A stretch of 64,000 nt of DNA from Pseudoscardovia radai (GTDB lineage: Bacteria; Actinomycetota; Actinomycetes; Actinomycetales; Bifidobacteriaceae): assembly GCF_002259605.1 (NCBI RefSeq), contig NZ_MWWR01000019.1, positions 1-64,000 on the forward strand. The letters run 5' to 3'. A program made the position numbers and the translations under genes. The notes beneath the pieces are model-generated. The model saw only the letters and a list, made by a program, of their open reading frames with translations. It made no database searches and was not told the DNA's origin. Positions 17,197 to 24,864 of the stretch are shown here, in pieces; within the stretch, counting starts at the first letter, position 1, and every line of letters starts with the position of its first letter.

Positions 17197-18378
17197 TTAT
17201 ATGAACAACTTCTGCAAATAAGAGGATTTCATCTTTCGAAGTTGCACGATTCTGCCTTCGGCATTTTCTACCAAACGATCCAACTTTTCGAAGAAATCAC
17301 CAATTTTCAATTGCTCGTGGAGAGATGGCATCGGAATCCGTTGCCTAAGGAAATCGTCGACCACGAGTTCGTTCATGAGAGTCCCTCTCATCGTTGAGCG
17401 CAACAGCAAAGGCGTCATTATATAGCGATTTTGGAGCAGGTATTTCCAGAAAGGAACGCAGATCGGACGTGTTGGCCGGAAACTACGGAACCGCGATGAC
17501 ATCAGCCCATCACCTATATCGTTAATCACCACGTGCCCATACGGGTATTCCTTATGGCGGTTCCCCTCGAATGCGACATCGCCTACTCGCAGTACCCGGT
17601 ATGTCTCGAGGGAAGCATGGGCTGCGCCATTGCCTTCGGGTTTGAAATGCATCGTTGACACTGAGATAGTTCTGTCGAAGCCGAATTCGGAAGTATTGTT
17701 GCGCTCCTCATTGATTTTCAGTACCGATGCCAGCGCTATGCGCTTCCATGTATCGTTGAAAGCGCTGAACCTCAAACGCGGTTCGGTCTTGCCTTCCTGG
17801 GGGAACATGAGCTGGAGACAGGCTTGTTTCTTCTGCTTGAGGAGGCCCTCCTGTCGCTCGGCGGCGGCGATAAGGGAGTCGAGGGTTTTGAAGAACTGTC
17901 CGATGAGGCGTTGCTCGGGTTGCGAGGGGTAGTGCACAGCTACGGAGCTCACCGCCGCACGAGATAGCGAAATTACTTTTGTTCCCTGCATCAAAGGGAA
18001 CAGCTGATTGCGGAATCTGAGCGAGTTAAGATACTGACCCCAGTAGCCACAGCTCTTTGGCACAATCGGGCGTAGCGGAAAGGTATGTAAACCGGCGACG
18101 ACTTCATGATTCATCAAGTGTTGAATTTCAACGCATTTCCCAGCAGTGGTGTCTTCAGCGGTGTCTGCCATGACGATGTCTCCATCTGCCAGACGGTCAC
18201 CCAAGAAGCAGTTGTCGTCGATATGAATCGATGGTCCTTGTAATTCAGAAACATCGATAACCGCTCCATAACGAATAAGCACATCACCGTAGTGGATGTC
18301 TAGAATTCCATAGCAATCATTGTGCAAATTAGCTCGGGGAAGCGTGTTATTTCGAAGTATGTTGAAAGACTCTCCCAA
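17197..18378 (-). CDS. hsdS: Silent hsdS cassette 2 (minus strand)
   Basis: The 393-codon frame starts inside the WEQRQLG repeat (MGESFN). It carries a unique first recognition domain (YGILDIHYGDVLIRYGAVID). The central helix SLIAAAERQEGLLKQKKQAC follows. The second domain (TYRVLRVGDVAFEGNRHKEY, IGDGLMSSRF) is a relative of the first domain of cassette 1. The end is SSYLQKLFI. No start with a ribosome site precedes the repeat. It lies in the same orientation as the expressed hsdS, so direct recombination with that copy would delete DNA rather than invert it, unless the cassette is first flipped. Confidence 0.85.
   Translation of the reverse strand: MGESFNILRNNTLPRANLHNDCYGILDIHYGDVLIRYGAVIDVSELQGPSIHIDDNCFLGDRLADGDIVMADTAEDTTAGKCVEIQHLMNHEVVAGLHTFPLRPIVPKSCGYWGQYLNSLRFRNQLFPLMQGTKVISLSRAAVSSVAVHYPSQPEQRLIGQFFKTLDSLIAAAERQEGLLKQKKQACLQLMFPQEGKTEPRLRFSAFNDTWKRIALASVLKINEERNNTSEFGFDRTISVSTMHFKPEGNGAAHASLETYRVLRVGDVAFEGNRHKEYPYGHVVINDIGDGLMSSRFRSFRPTRPICVPFWKYLLQNRYIMTPLLLRSTMRGTLMNELVVDDFLRQRIPMPSLHEQLKIGDFFEKLDRLVENAEGRIVQLRKMKSSYLQKLFI
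17791..17874 (-). repeat. hsdS central recombination repeat, copy 2
   Basis: Minus-strand copy of the block encoding LIAAAERQEGLLKQKKQA and LQLMFPQEG inside cassette 2. Confidence 0.8.
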
Positions 18379-18393
18379 CTGTCGCTGCTCCCA
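18374..18393 (-). repeat. hsdS 5' recombination repeat, copy 2
   Basis: Exact reverse-complement copy of the 20-bp TGGGAGCAGCGACAGTTGGG repeat. Bases outside it (CGCC before) match copy 1 better than copies 3 and 4. Confidence 0.9.
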
Positions 18394-18556
18394 GGCGTGG
18401 CGGCAGGCAGAAGAGGAGGCAGAAATGCCTGCAGCAGCCAGTGGAGATAGTCATTGTATGTTCACCACTCAGCAATGCTCGACATGGTGCAAACTCGTTT
18501 TCCAATCGTGTGGCCTGACATTATTCTCTGCAGCGTGCTACTCATAGTGATGCACC
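18394..18556. other. Spacer between divergent cassettes 2 and 3
   Basis: No gene, promoter or repeat is evident in these 163 bp. With the next 84 bp it separates the two divergent 5' repeats. Confidence 0.4.
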
Positions 18557-19810
18557 GTGGTAGCAACTCAAACCAATCGATACAGCACAAACATTTCTCA
18601 AATTTCCTGTCAAACGGGAGAGCTTGGAACGGATTCTCATCCTTGGGAGCAGCGACAGTTGGGGGAGGTGGTGCAGATTGTCGGCGGTGGTACGCCTGAT
18701 TCGTCAAATGCCGATTACTGGGATGGCGACATCGATTGGTATACACCCAGCGAAATCGGCGAGAGAAGGTCAGTCGAGACGTCAGCGAGGAAGATCACCC
18801 TTGAAGGTCTGGTACATTCGTCCGCCCGTCTACTTCCCGCAGGAAGCATTCTCTTCACCTCGCGAGCCAGCATCGGCCTAATGGCATTCATAAGCCGCCC
18901 TTCTGCAACGAACCAGGGGTTCCAGTCACTTGTGCCGAGCAATAACGTGGATTCGAATTTCCTGTATGCCCTAGGGCCATACATCTCCCGTTATGCCAAG
19001 AAGCATGCTGCGGGCTCCACCTTCATTGAAATCAGCGGCAGTTCTTTGGCGAAAGCTCCGCTACGAATCCCCTCACTCGCCGAACAGCGCCGCATCGGCG
19101 AGTTCTTCTCCACTCTCGACAGCCTTATCGCCGCCGCCGAGCGACAGGAGGCCCTCCTCCGGCAGAAGAAACAAGCCTACCTGCAGCTCATGTTCCCACA
19201 GGAAGGAGAAACCCGGCCCCGGCTGAGGTTCAATGGGTTCAGCGGTGAATGGGAGTCATTGCAACTAGGCAAGCTCTATGAGAAGAACACCGAGCGTAAC
19301 GGGAATCAGTTTGATGCAGGAAAGACTCTCTCCGTCTCTTCCATGACTTTCAACGCTTTTGGTAACGGAGCGGCGGAGGAATCCCTGACAACGTATAAGG
19401 TTCTTCGTATCGGCGATGCAGCCTTCGAGGGACATACATCGAATGAATTTGCGTTCGGCAGGTTCGTTGTGAACACCATCGGAGATGGGATAATGTCGCC
19501 TCGCTTTACAGCGATTAGACCGACTGCCCGGTGGCGGCAATCGTGCGATCTGGATTTCTGGTCGTGCTATCTGCACGACGAGAACGTGATGAAGCGCATT
19601 CTTGTTCGCAGTACAAAGCGCGGCACCATGATGAACGAACTTGTCCTCGATGATTTCTTTACGGAAAGAATCCGAGTTCCCTCTCTCCCCGAGCAGCGCC
19701 ATATCGGCAAATTCTTCTCCACCCTCGAATCTCTTATCGCCGCCGCCGAGGAGCGAACTAAGCATCTCCGAGAGTTGAAAGGCTCTTATTTGCAGCGAAT
19801 GTTCGCGTGA
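18557..19810 (+). CDS. hsdS: Silent hsdS cassette 3
   Basis: The open frame extends to a GTG at 18557, but hsdS homology begins only at the repeat (18641, PWEQRQLGEVV). The first domain contains QIVGGGTPDSSNADYWDGD and is nearly the same as the second domain of cassette 1. The central helix is SLIAAAERQEALLRQKKQAY. The second domain (TYKVLRIGDAAFEGHTSNEF) is related to the first domain of cassette 1 and the second domain of cassette 2. The end is GSYLQRMFA. It faces the expressed hsdS in inverted orientation and shares a perfect 32-bp 5' repeat with it, so one inversion would place this pair of domains behind the active promoter. Confidence 0.85.
   Translation: MVATQTNRYSTNISQISCQTGELGTDSHPWEQRQLGEVVQIVGGGTPDSSNADYWDGDIDWYTPSEIGERRSVETSARKITLEGLVHSSARLLPAGSILFTSRASIGLMAFISRPSATNQGFQSLVPSNNVDSNFLYALGPYISRYAKKHAAGSTFIEISGSSLAKAPLRIPSLAEQRRIGEFFSTLDSLIAAAERQEALLRQKKQAYLQLMFPQEGETRPRLRFNGFSGEWESLQLGKLYEKNTERNGNQFDAGKTLSVSSMTFNAFGNGAAEESLTTYKVLRIGDAAFEGHTSNEFAFGRFVVNTIGDGIMSPRFTAIRPTARWRQSCDLDFWSCYLHDENVMKRILVRSTKRGTMMNELVLDDFFTERIRVPSLPEQRHIGKFFSTLESLIAAAEERTKHLRELKGSYLQRMFA
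18641..18672 (+). repeat. hsdS 5' recombination repeat, copy 3 (32 bp identical to expressed copy)
   Basis: The repeat is extended here to 32 bp and is identical to the inverted copy at 21947-21978. It contains the shared TGGGAGCAGCGACAGTTGGG core and ends in GGAGGTGGT. Confidence 0.92.
19124..19210 (+). repeat. hsdS central recombination repeat, copy 3
   Basis: Copy of the central block encoding LIAAAERQEALLRQKKQAY and LQLMFPQEGE in cassette 3. Confidence 0.85.
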
Positions 19811-19885
19811 ACGTCCGACATCTATCGTTCCTTTTCGGTCTGCGCTGAACTTAGCAACATACCGCGGGCCGGAAAGGATTGAACT

Positions 19886-20806
19886 ATGTACCGAAACCAA
19901 CTCCTGTCGCGTTTCTTCTCGGAATGGGTGAACACGTATAAGAAGGGCGCTGTCACGCAAGTCACTTTGCGTAAATACCTCATGACCCAGCGTCAGTTGG
20001 AATTGCTGGCGCCGGAGACGACGCTCGCCGACTTGACCCGTCTCGAGTACCAGCGCATCCTGAACCAGTACGCCGCCGACCACGAGCGGCAGACGGTAAT
20101 GGACTTTCATCATCAGGTGCGCGCTGCAGTCCTAGATGCTGTGGAGGACGGCGTCATAAGGCGAGACCCGACCCGCAAGGCAGTCATCAAAGGAAAGGAC
20201 AAAGCTGAGCGCAAACCCAAGTTCCTCAACCAGCATGAACTGGCGACGCTTCTTGCGGATCTTACCGTGGATACGGATCATCCGACGGATTCGATGCTCA
20301 TGCTGATTGCAAAGACAGGACTGCGTTTCGCTGAGGCGTTGGGTGTGACACCCGCTGACTTCGACTTCCATCACCAGACGCTGCGGGTGTCGAAGACATG
20401 GAACTACAAAAGCCCAGACGGTGGTTTCGCCCCGACCAAGAACGCATCGAGCAACCGGCTCGTGCGGCTCGACTGGATGCTGTGCATGCAGATGAAGCAG
20501 CTGTGCGAAGGGCGGGACCGGGAATCGCCCCTGTTCATTGCGGAAGGCGAGCGGGTCTTCAACGCAACCATCAACGACCGACTTGCAGTCCTGTGCAAGA
20601 AGAACAACATTCCTGTGATTTCCGTGCACGGGTTGCGTCACACGCACGCCTCGCTGCTGCTCTACGCCGGGGTTTCCGTCGCATCGGTCGCCAAGCGGCT
20701 GGGGCATTCGAACATGACGACGACACAAACCACGTACCTGCACATCATCAAGGAACTTGAGTCGCAGGACAACGACAAGGTGATGCAGTTCCTCAGCACG
20801 CTGTAA
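19886..20806 (+). CDS. Tyrosine recombinase of the hsdS inversion system
   Basis: The 306-residue protein is a phage-integrase-type recombinase with an N-terminal SAM-like DNA-binding domain (LLSRFFSEWVNTYKKG to about residue 95). The catalytic residues are visible in TGLRFAEALG (R near 152), HGLRHTHASLLL (H and R near 250), LGHSNM (H near 275) and the nucleophile in TTYLHIIKEL (Y near 286). The start follows GGAAAGGATTGAACT. It sits between silent cassette 3 and the expressed hsdS, the usual place for the invertase of phase-variable type I systems. It would itself be carried along in an inversion between those copies. Confidence 0.9.
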   Translation: MYRNQLLSRFFSEWVNTYKKGAVTQVTLRKYLMTQRQLELLAPETTLADLTRLEYQRILNQYAADHERQTVMDFHHQVRAAVLDAVEDGVIRRDPTRKAVIKGKDKAERKPKFLNQHELATLLADLTVDTDHPTDSMLMLIAKTGLRFAEALGVTPADFDFHHQTLRVSKTWNYKSPDGGFAPTKNASSNRLVRLDWMLCMQMKQLCEGRDRESPLFIAEGERVFNATINDRLAVLCKKNNIPVISVHGLRHTHASLLLYAGVSVASVAKRLGHSNMTTTQTTYLHIIKELESQDNDKVMQFLSTL

Positions 20807-20823
20807 ACGCTGAGACTCGGGCT

Positions 20824-20854
20824 ATGGTTTGCCCCGCGCCGCGGGGCAAACCAT
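20824..20854. terminator. Two-way terminator between recombinase and hsdS
   Basis: TGGTTTGCCCCGC / GCGGGGCAAACCA is a perfect 13-bp stem with a GCC loop between the convergent recombinase and hsdS stops; its edge overlaps the hsdS stop codon. Confidence 0.88.
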
Positions 20855-22038
20855 CATACGAACATGCGTTGCAGGTACGCGGACTTCATCTCTTTCAAAG
20901 CTCTTGTCCGCTCCTCGGTGGCGGCGATAAGGTTGTCGAGGGTGGTGAAGAACTCGCCGATGCGGCGCTGCTCGGGCAAGGAGGGGAAGATGCATTTGAG
21001 CGAGGAGAAGTCAGAAAAACTGATCGTTTTGCCGTCCCTGATGCCGAAAGTCACAGTCTTGAGTGATTCTATGAAGGACTTTCTCTTGAAGTACTGCTTC
21101 CAATAAGCATTGTCCTGGCTGGAGCATTCCGCATGGGTAAACACCGTGTATGCGGGGCTGACGATCCCAGTCTTGTCGGACAGTTCGAATCCGCCTTGGA
21201 ATGACCTGAGGCTGATGACGAAATCTCCAGCTCGGACCAGCTTGTACGAACTCAGGTTATCCGTTTTGAATTTAATGTCTCTGCTTTGGTCGTCTCGGTA
21301 AACCATGCCTTCGCTTTGCGTCGCCGACAATACCGGGAGATCAGAATGGCCATTCTCCTTGACAGGGACAAACTGTTCCGAAGACCGTCGCTGCTCCCAG
21401 TCTTCGCTGAATCCACTGAACCTCAGCCGTGGCTGTGTTTCACCCTCGCGCGGGAACATGAGCTGCAGGTAGGCTTGTTTCTTCTGCTTGAGGAGGGTCT
21501 CCTGTCGCTCGGCGGCGGCGATAAGGCTGTCGAGGGTCGAGAAGAAGACGCCGATGCGGCGTTGCTCGGGGAGAGACGGAATTCCGAAGGCAGCGGAACC
21601 GACCAATTCCCAATCCGCACGGGGCATTTTGGAACCGGAGGACTGGTTGGCAATCGTAATAAACCTGGGGCTCTGAATGAGGGAGAACAAGAAAGAGCTG
21701 GCAACACTCGAAGGTGCAAGAACCCACCAATCACCAACGGCAACGCCACGAAAACCAGGCTTCAGCCGATTGCCAAGATACGGGCGCAGCTTCCCGTACA
21801 GAACGTCACCAGGTTCGAAACAAATACCTCTCTTCCCTTCTTTGGAGGTGAAGTCCCTTGCAAGAGCACCTCTACCAGCTTCCACATCTTCATATTCAAC
21901 AGATGGCATATCCTCCGTGGAAATTGCCTGCGCTGATCGCCGAACGACCACCTCCCCCAACTGTCGCTGCTCCCAAGGGTCAGTGAAGCCGCGGAAACGC
22001 AGTTCTGGCACCGTTTTCTTGCTGTTCTTCTTGGCCAT
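20854..22038 (-). CDS. hsdS: Type I restriction-modification specificity subunit, expressed copy
   Basis: This subunit gives the HsdR-HsdM complex its DNA target. The 394-residue protein starts MAKKNSKKTVPELRFRGFTD, the only hsdS here with a full N-terminus and a ribosome site (GAGGTAATA). Recognition domain one (EDVEAGRGALARDF, GDVLYGKLRPYLGN) runs to about residue 165. The central conserved helix is SLIAAAERQETLLKQKKQAY. Domain two has SSYKLVRAGDFVISLRSFQG, and the C-terminal helix ends SAYLQRMFV. It is the last gene of the minus-strand hsdR-hsdM-mrr-hsdS set, 44 bp after mrr. Repeats at its 5' end and centre match the silent cassettes, so its sequence should vary within a population. Confidence 0.92.
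   Translation of the reverse strand: MAKKNSKKTVPELRFRGFTDPWEQRQLGEVVVRRSAQAISTEDMPSVEYEDVEAGRGALARDFTSKEGKRGICFEPGDVLYGKLRPYLGNRLKPGFRGVAVGDWWVLAPSSVASSFLFSLIQSPRFITIANQSSGSKMPRADWELVGSAAFGIPSLPEQRRIGVFFSTLDSLIAAAERQETLLKQKKQAYLQLMFPREGETQPRLRFSGFSEDWEQRRSSEQFVPVKENGHSDLPVLSATQSEGMVYRDDQSRDIKFKTDNLSSYKLVRAGDFVISLRSFQGGFELSDKTGIVSPAYTVFTHAECSSQDNAYWKQYFKRKSFIESLKTVTFGIRDGKTISFSDFSSLKCIFPSLPEQRRIGEFFTTLDNLIAATEERTRALKEMKSAYLQRMFV
21451..21525 (-). repeat. hsdS central recombination repeat, expressed copy
   Basis: Minus-strand copy of the central helix block (LIAAAERQETLLKQKKQAY, LQLMFPREGE) in the active hsdS. Confidence 0.8.
21947..21978 (-). repeat. hsdS 5' recombination repeat, expressed copy
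   Basis: Inverted, identical 32-bp partner of the repeat at 18641-18672, encoding PWEQRQLGEVV. Inversion between the two exchanges everything downstream of codon 33 or so. Confidence 0.92.
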
Positions 22039-22082
22039 TATTACCTCGTGTTCGTGAAAATCAATGCACATTCTTGGGTGTG

Positions 22083-23081
22083 CTAAACCCGGTCGGGATG
22101 GAAGAAATCGTCATCAAGCACCCATGCCGTGACTTCCTGGGTGTGCAGATGGTAGCGCCTGACGAGTTCGGCGATTTTCGTGCCATTGATCAGCGTGACC
22201 ATCCGTGTGTAGGAGCGAGATGCGCGGACGGCGTCTTGCGAAAAGTCGGACGTGGTGATGAAGATACCGTATTCGGCGTTGAACTTGTCCATTGCGCCAC
22301 GGAATCGGTCAATCTCCGGGCTGGACACCGTTCCCTGCCAACGCTTCGCCTGGATGGCAACGCGAGTGGTCCGAAAATCGTCGCCAGTCACGTAGCCGAA
22401 GCCGTCGATTCCGCCATCACCCGTTGCTTTGATACCGAGATCAGGGTCAATGGTGACGCCCATTTCCTTCACCAGCTCGCGGGCGAATTCCTCAAACCGT
22501 ATCGGCGTCAGGCCCATGAGCGCGTTGTGCAGCCTAGATTGGAACTCGGTTTCAGGGTCTTCGGATTCGGGAAGCGACATCTCAGTTTGTTCGATGGCGT
22601 CACCCGTGTCTTCCGCCTGTTCCACGGTAGGCACAGGTGCTTCTGTCTCGACAGGTTGCACGGAATTCTCCGAGTTGGCTTCACGCAATTGCTTGTTGCG
22701 TTTCGCACGGCGGTTCCACTCCGCGCGAGCTGGCTTGAACACTTCCTTCGTGAGATCCCATGAATTCATGTCCACTTCACGGCCCTTATCCGTCAGGGCA
22801 ACCGTATGCCTGTCTTCGTCAGACAGGTACCCAGTGAAGACCAGATCCTTGATACTCATGTAGAAGGGGAAGTCGAAGGGGCGGAACGTCTCGCCGGGCC
22901 GGTTCGGGGAGTCCTTCTCCGCAGTGATCGTCTCTACATCAATGACGCGTGAGGAATTCTTCAATTCCTCACGAATCTGGGCACGCGTTGCGCGTCCGCC
23001 CAGCAGACGAACGACGCGGATGATTTCCGGGTAAATCAGTCGGCGTTGCTCGTCTTGTGGCAAATCATGGAATTCGGTCAT
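22083..23081 (-). CDS. mrr: Mrr-type restriction endonuclease inside the type I operon
   Basis: The 332-residue protein has an Mrr N-terminal winged-helix domain (LPQDEQRRLIYPEIIRVVRL to about 115, with ALTDKGREV). A Gln/Glu-rich linker follows. The C-terminal nuclease domain has GDGGIDGFGY, then VAIQAKRWQGTV (a D...QAK variant of the PD-(D/E)XK site) and EYGIFITTSDFSQDAV. Mrr enzymes cut methylated DNA. The ATG overlaps the hsdM stop by 4 bp, so the gene is translated with the type I operon between hsdM and hsdS. The pairing suggests a second layer that attacks foreign methylation, or one linked to the type I enzyme itself. Confidence 0.9.
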   Translation of the reverse strand: MTEFHDLPQDEQRRLIYPEIIRVVRLLGGRATRAQIREELKNSSRVIDVETITAEKDSPNRPGETFRPFDFPFYMSIKDLVFTGYLSDEDRHTVALTDKGREVDMNSWDLTKEVFKPARAEWNRRAKRNKQLREANSENSVQPVETEAPVPTVEQAEDTGDAIEQTEMSLPESEDPETEFQSRLHNALMGLTPIRFEEFARELVKEMGVTIDPDLGIKATGDGGIDGFGYVTGDDFRTTRVAIQAKRWQGTVSSPEIDRFRGAMDKFNAEYGIFITTSDFSQDAVRASRSYTRMVTLINGTKIAELVRRYHLHTQEVTAWVLDDDFFHPDRV

Positions 23082-24817
23082 TCCTGCGCCTCCGATGTTG
23101 CTTCCTTGCCGGCCTGCTTCGACCCATCGCTGTTCATCGCTGACGTGGGCACGAGTTGGTCGATCATGGCCTGGAGCTCCTTCTGGAGGCGTTCCATCTC
23201 CTTGGCATTGCTCTCGAGCTCGCGGTTGACTTCGTCGAGATCGATGGGCGCTTCTTCTTCGAAAGTATCAACGTAACGGGGGATGTTCAGGTTGTAGTCG
23301 TTCTCCTTGATTTCTTCAAGCGTCGCCACATGAGCGTACTTGTCCACGTCTTTGCGGGCGGCATAGGTGTCGATGACCTTCTGGATGTCTTCGTCGCGCA
23401 GGCGGTTCTGGTTCTTGCCCTTCTCGAAATTTTGGGAGGCGTCGATGAAGAGGATGTCGTTCGTCGTCCTGTCTTTGCGGAATACCAGCACGACGGTCGG
23501 AATCGACGTGGAGTAGAACAGGTTGCTCGGCATGCCGATCACGGCATCGAGGTAGTTCTTGTCGATGATGGCGCGGCGGATGGTGCCTTCGGCGGCGCCG
23601 CGGAACAGCACGCCGTGGGGGAGCACAATGGCCATGCGCCCGGTGGGCTTGAGATGGTAGAGGCAATGTTCCACGAAGGCGTAGTCGGCCTTGGACTTGG
23701 GTGCGAGCTTGCCGAAGTCCTTGAAACGGGGATCCTTCAGCTTGGATTCCGCGTTGTCCCAATGCTGCGAATACGGCGGGTTAGCCACCACCGCATCGAA
23801 GGAGCGCGGATGGTCGATTCCATTGCTGTCGATGCCGTCCGGCCAATCCTGCTCGAGGGTGTCGGCGTTGCGCAGATCCATCCACTGGTAGTCCACGTCG
23901 TGCATCATGAGGTTCATGCGCGCGAGGTTGTATGTGGTGCGGTTGAGTTCCTGTCCGTAGAAATGCACATGCTTGTCGGCGGGCAGCTCACCGTTGTTCG
24001 CCTTCCTCAGCTCGCCCTGCACCGTGAGCAGGAGCGACCCCGATCCGCACGTGGGGTCATAGACGTCAAAATCCACGCCGGGAGCATGCACCGCAGCCTT
24101 CTCCGTGTCGCTCGAATCCTCCGGCACATAGGTGACGAGACCGGCCAGCACACGCGACACTTCGTGCGGGGTGTAGAACTCGCCTGCCTTTTTGCCGCTG
24201 TTGCCGGCGAACTGTGCGATGAGGTACTCGTAGACGTTGCCCAGGATGTCGTGCCCGGATTCATCCAGGAAGTTCACCTCGTCGATGCGTTCCACCAGGT
24301 CCGCCAGCGCCTTCGTGCGCGCAGCGGTTGAGTTGCCCAGAGACGAGTTCATGAGGTTGATGTCGTCAAACACGTCACGGAAGTCGCGGCTGGCGTCGGC
24401 ATTGAGCTGTGCGTTCTGCTTGAAGTGGTCGAAGATGTTGCCGAAGTCCTCGGGGCGCACCTGCTGGTCCTTGACCTTGCGGACGAGAGTCGCCCACGTG
24501 TCTTCCGGATCGATGGCGTAGCCGAGTTCCTCGGAAAGGGCCTGGTGCCATTCATCCAGCCCCTCCTGCTCGACGTCGCGCGCATAGGCGTCATTGATGT
24601 CTTCGTCGTCCTCCACGGTCAGGAGCCCTGAATTCTTCAGGAAACGCTCCTGCTTGGCGGAGAGATAGCGGTAGAAGATGAAGCCGAGAATGTAGTCGCG
24701 GAACTCGCTGGCATCCATCTTTCCACGCAGTGCGTTCGCCATCGCCCACAGCTGTGACGTGAGGTTCTTCGCGCGCTGCTCGTCGGAGATATGTTCGGGT
24801 TCGTTCTGCTCTGTCAT
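23078..24817 (-). CDS. hsdM: Type I restriction-modification methyltransferase subunit
   Basis: An adenine-N6 methyltransferase of 579 residues. The N-terminal helical domain (LTSQLWAMANALRGKMDASE) is followed by the methyltransferase core. The S-adenosylmethionine motif I is VYDPTCGSGSLLL (about residue 254) and the catalytic motif IV is VVANPPYSQHWD (about 342). It forms the M2S modification enzyme with HsdS and the restriction enzyme when HsdR joins. ATG 24817 follows AGGAACAGAC. It lies 47 bp after hsdR and overlaps mrr by 4 bp. All key residues are present. Confidence 0.95.
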   Translation of the reverse strand: MTEQNEPEHISDEQRAKNLTSQLWAMANALRGKMDASEFRDYILGFIFYRYLSAKQERFLKNSGLLTVEDDEDINDAYARDVEQEGLDEWHQALSEELGYAIDPEDTWATLVRKVKDQQVRPEDFGNIFDHFKQNAQLNADASRDFRDVFDDINLMNSSLGNSTAARTKALADLVERIDEVNFLDESGHDILGNVYEYLIAQFAGNSGKKAGEFYTPHEVSRVLAGLVTYVPEDSSDTEKAAVHAPGVDFDVYDPTCGSGSLLLTVQGELRKANNGELPADKHVHFYGQELNRTTYNLARMNLMMHDVDYQWMDLRNADTLEQDWPDGIDSNGIDHPRSFDAVVANPPYSQHWDNAESKLKDPRFKDFGKLAPKSKADYAFVEHCLYHLKPTGRMAIVLPHGVLFRGAAEGTIRRAIIDKNYLDAVIGMPSNLFYSTSIPTVVLVFRKDRTTNDILFIDASQNFEKGKNQNRLRDEDIQKVIDTYAARKDVDKYAHVATLEEIKENDYNLNIPRYVDTFEEEAPIDLDEVNRELESNAKEMERLQKELQAMIDQLVPTSAMNSDGSKQAGKEATSEAQE

Positions 24818-24864
24818 GTCTGTTCCTGTTCTTAATGAGTGCTCTTGCGGTTATTGGCCGGCGG

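Noticed and set aside
18557-18640. N-terminal extension MVATQTNRYS... of hsdS cassette 3 as a true expressed start
   Set aside because: The sequence does not match the N-terminus of the expressed HsdS and has no convincing ribosome site; homology begins at the repeat.
19886-20806. Tyrosine recombinase as a sign of a prophage or integrative element
   Set aside because: No phage or conjugation genes and no tRNA att site lie near; its place among inverted hsdS copies explains it.
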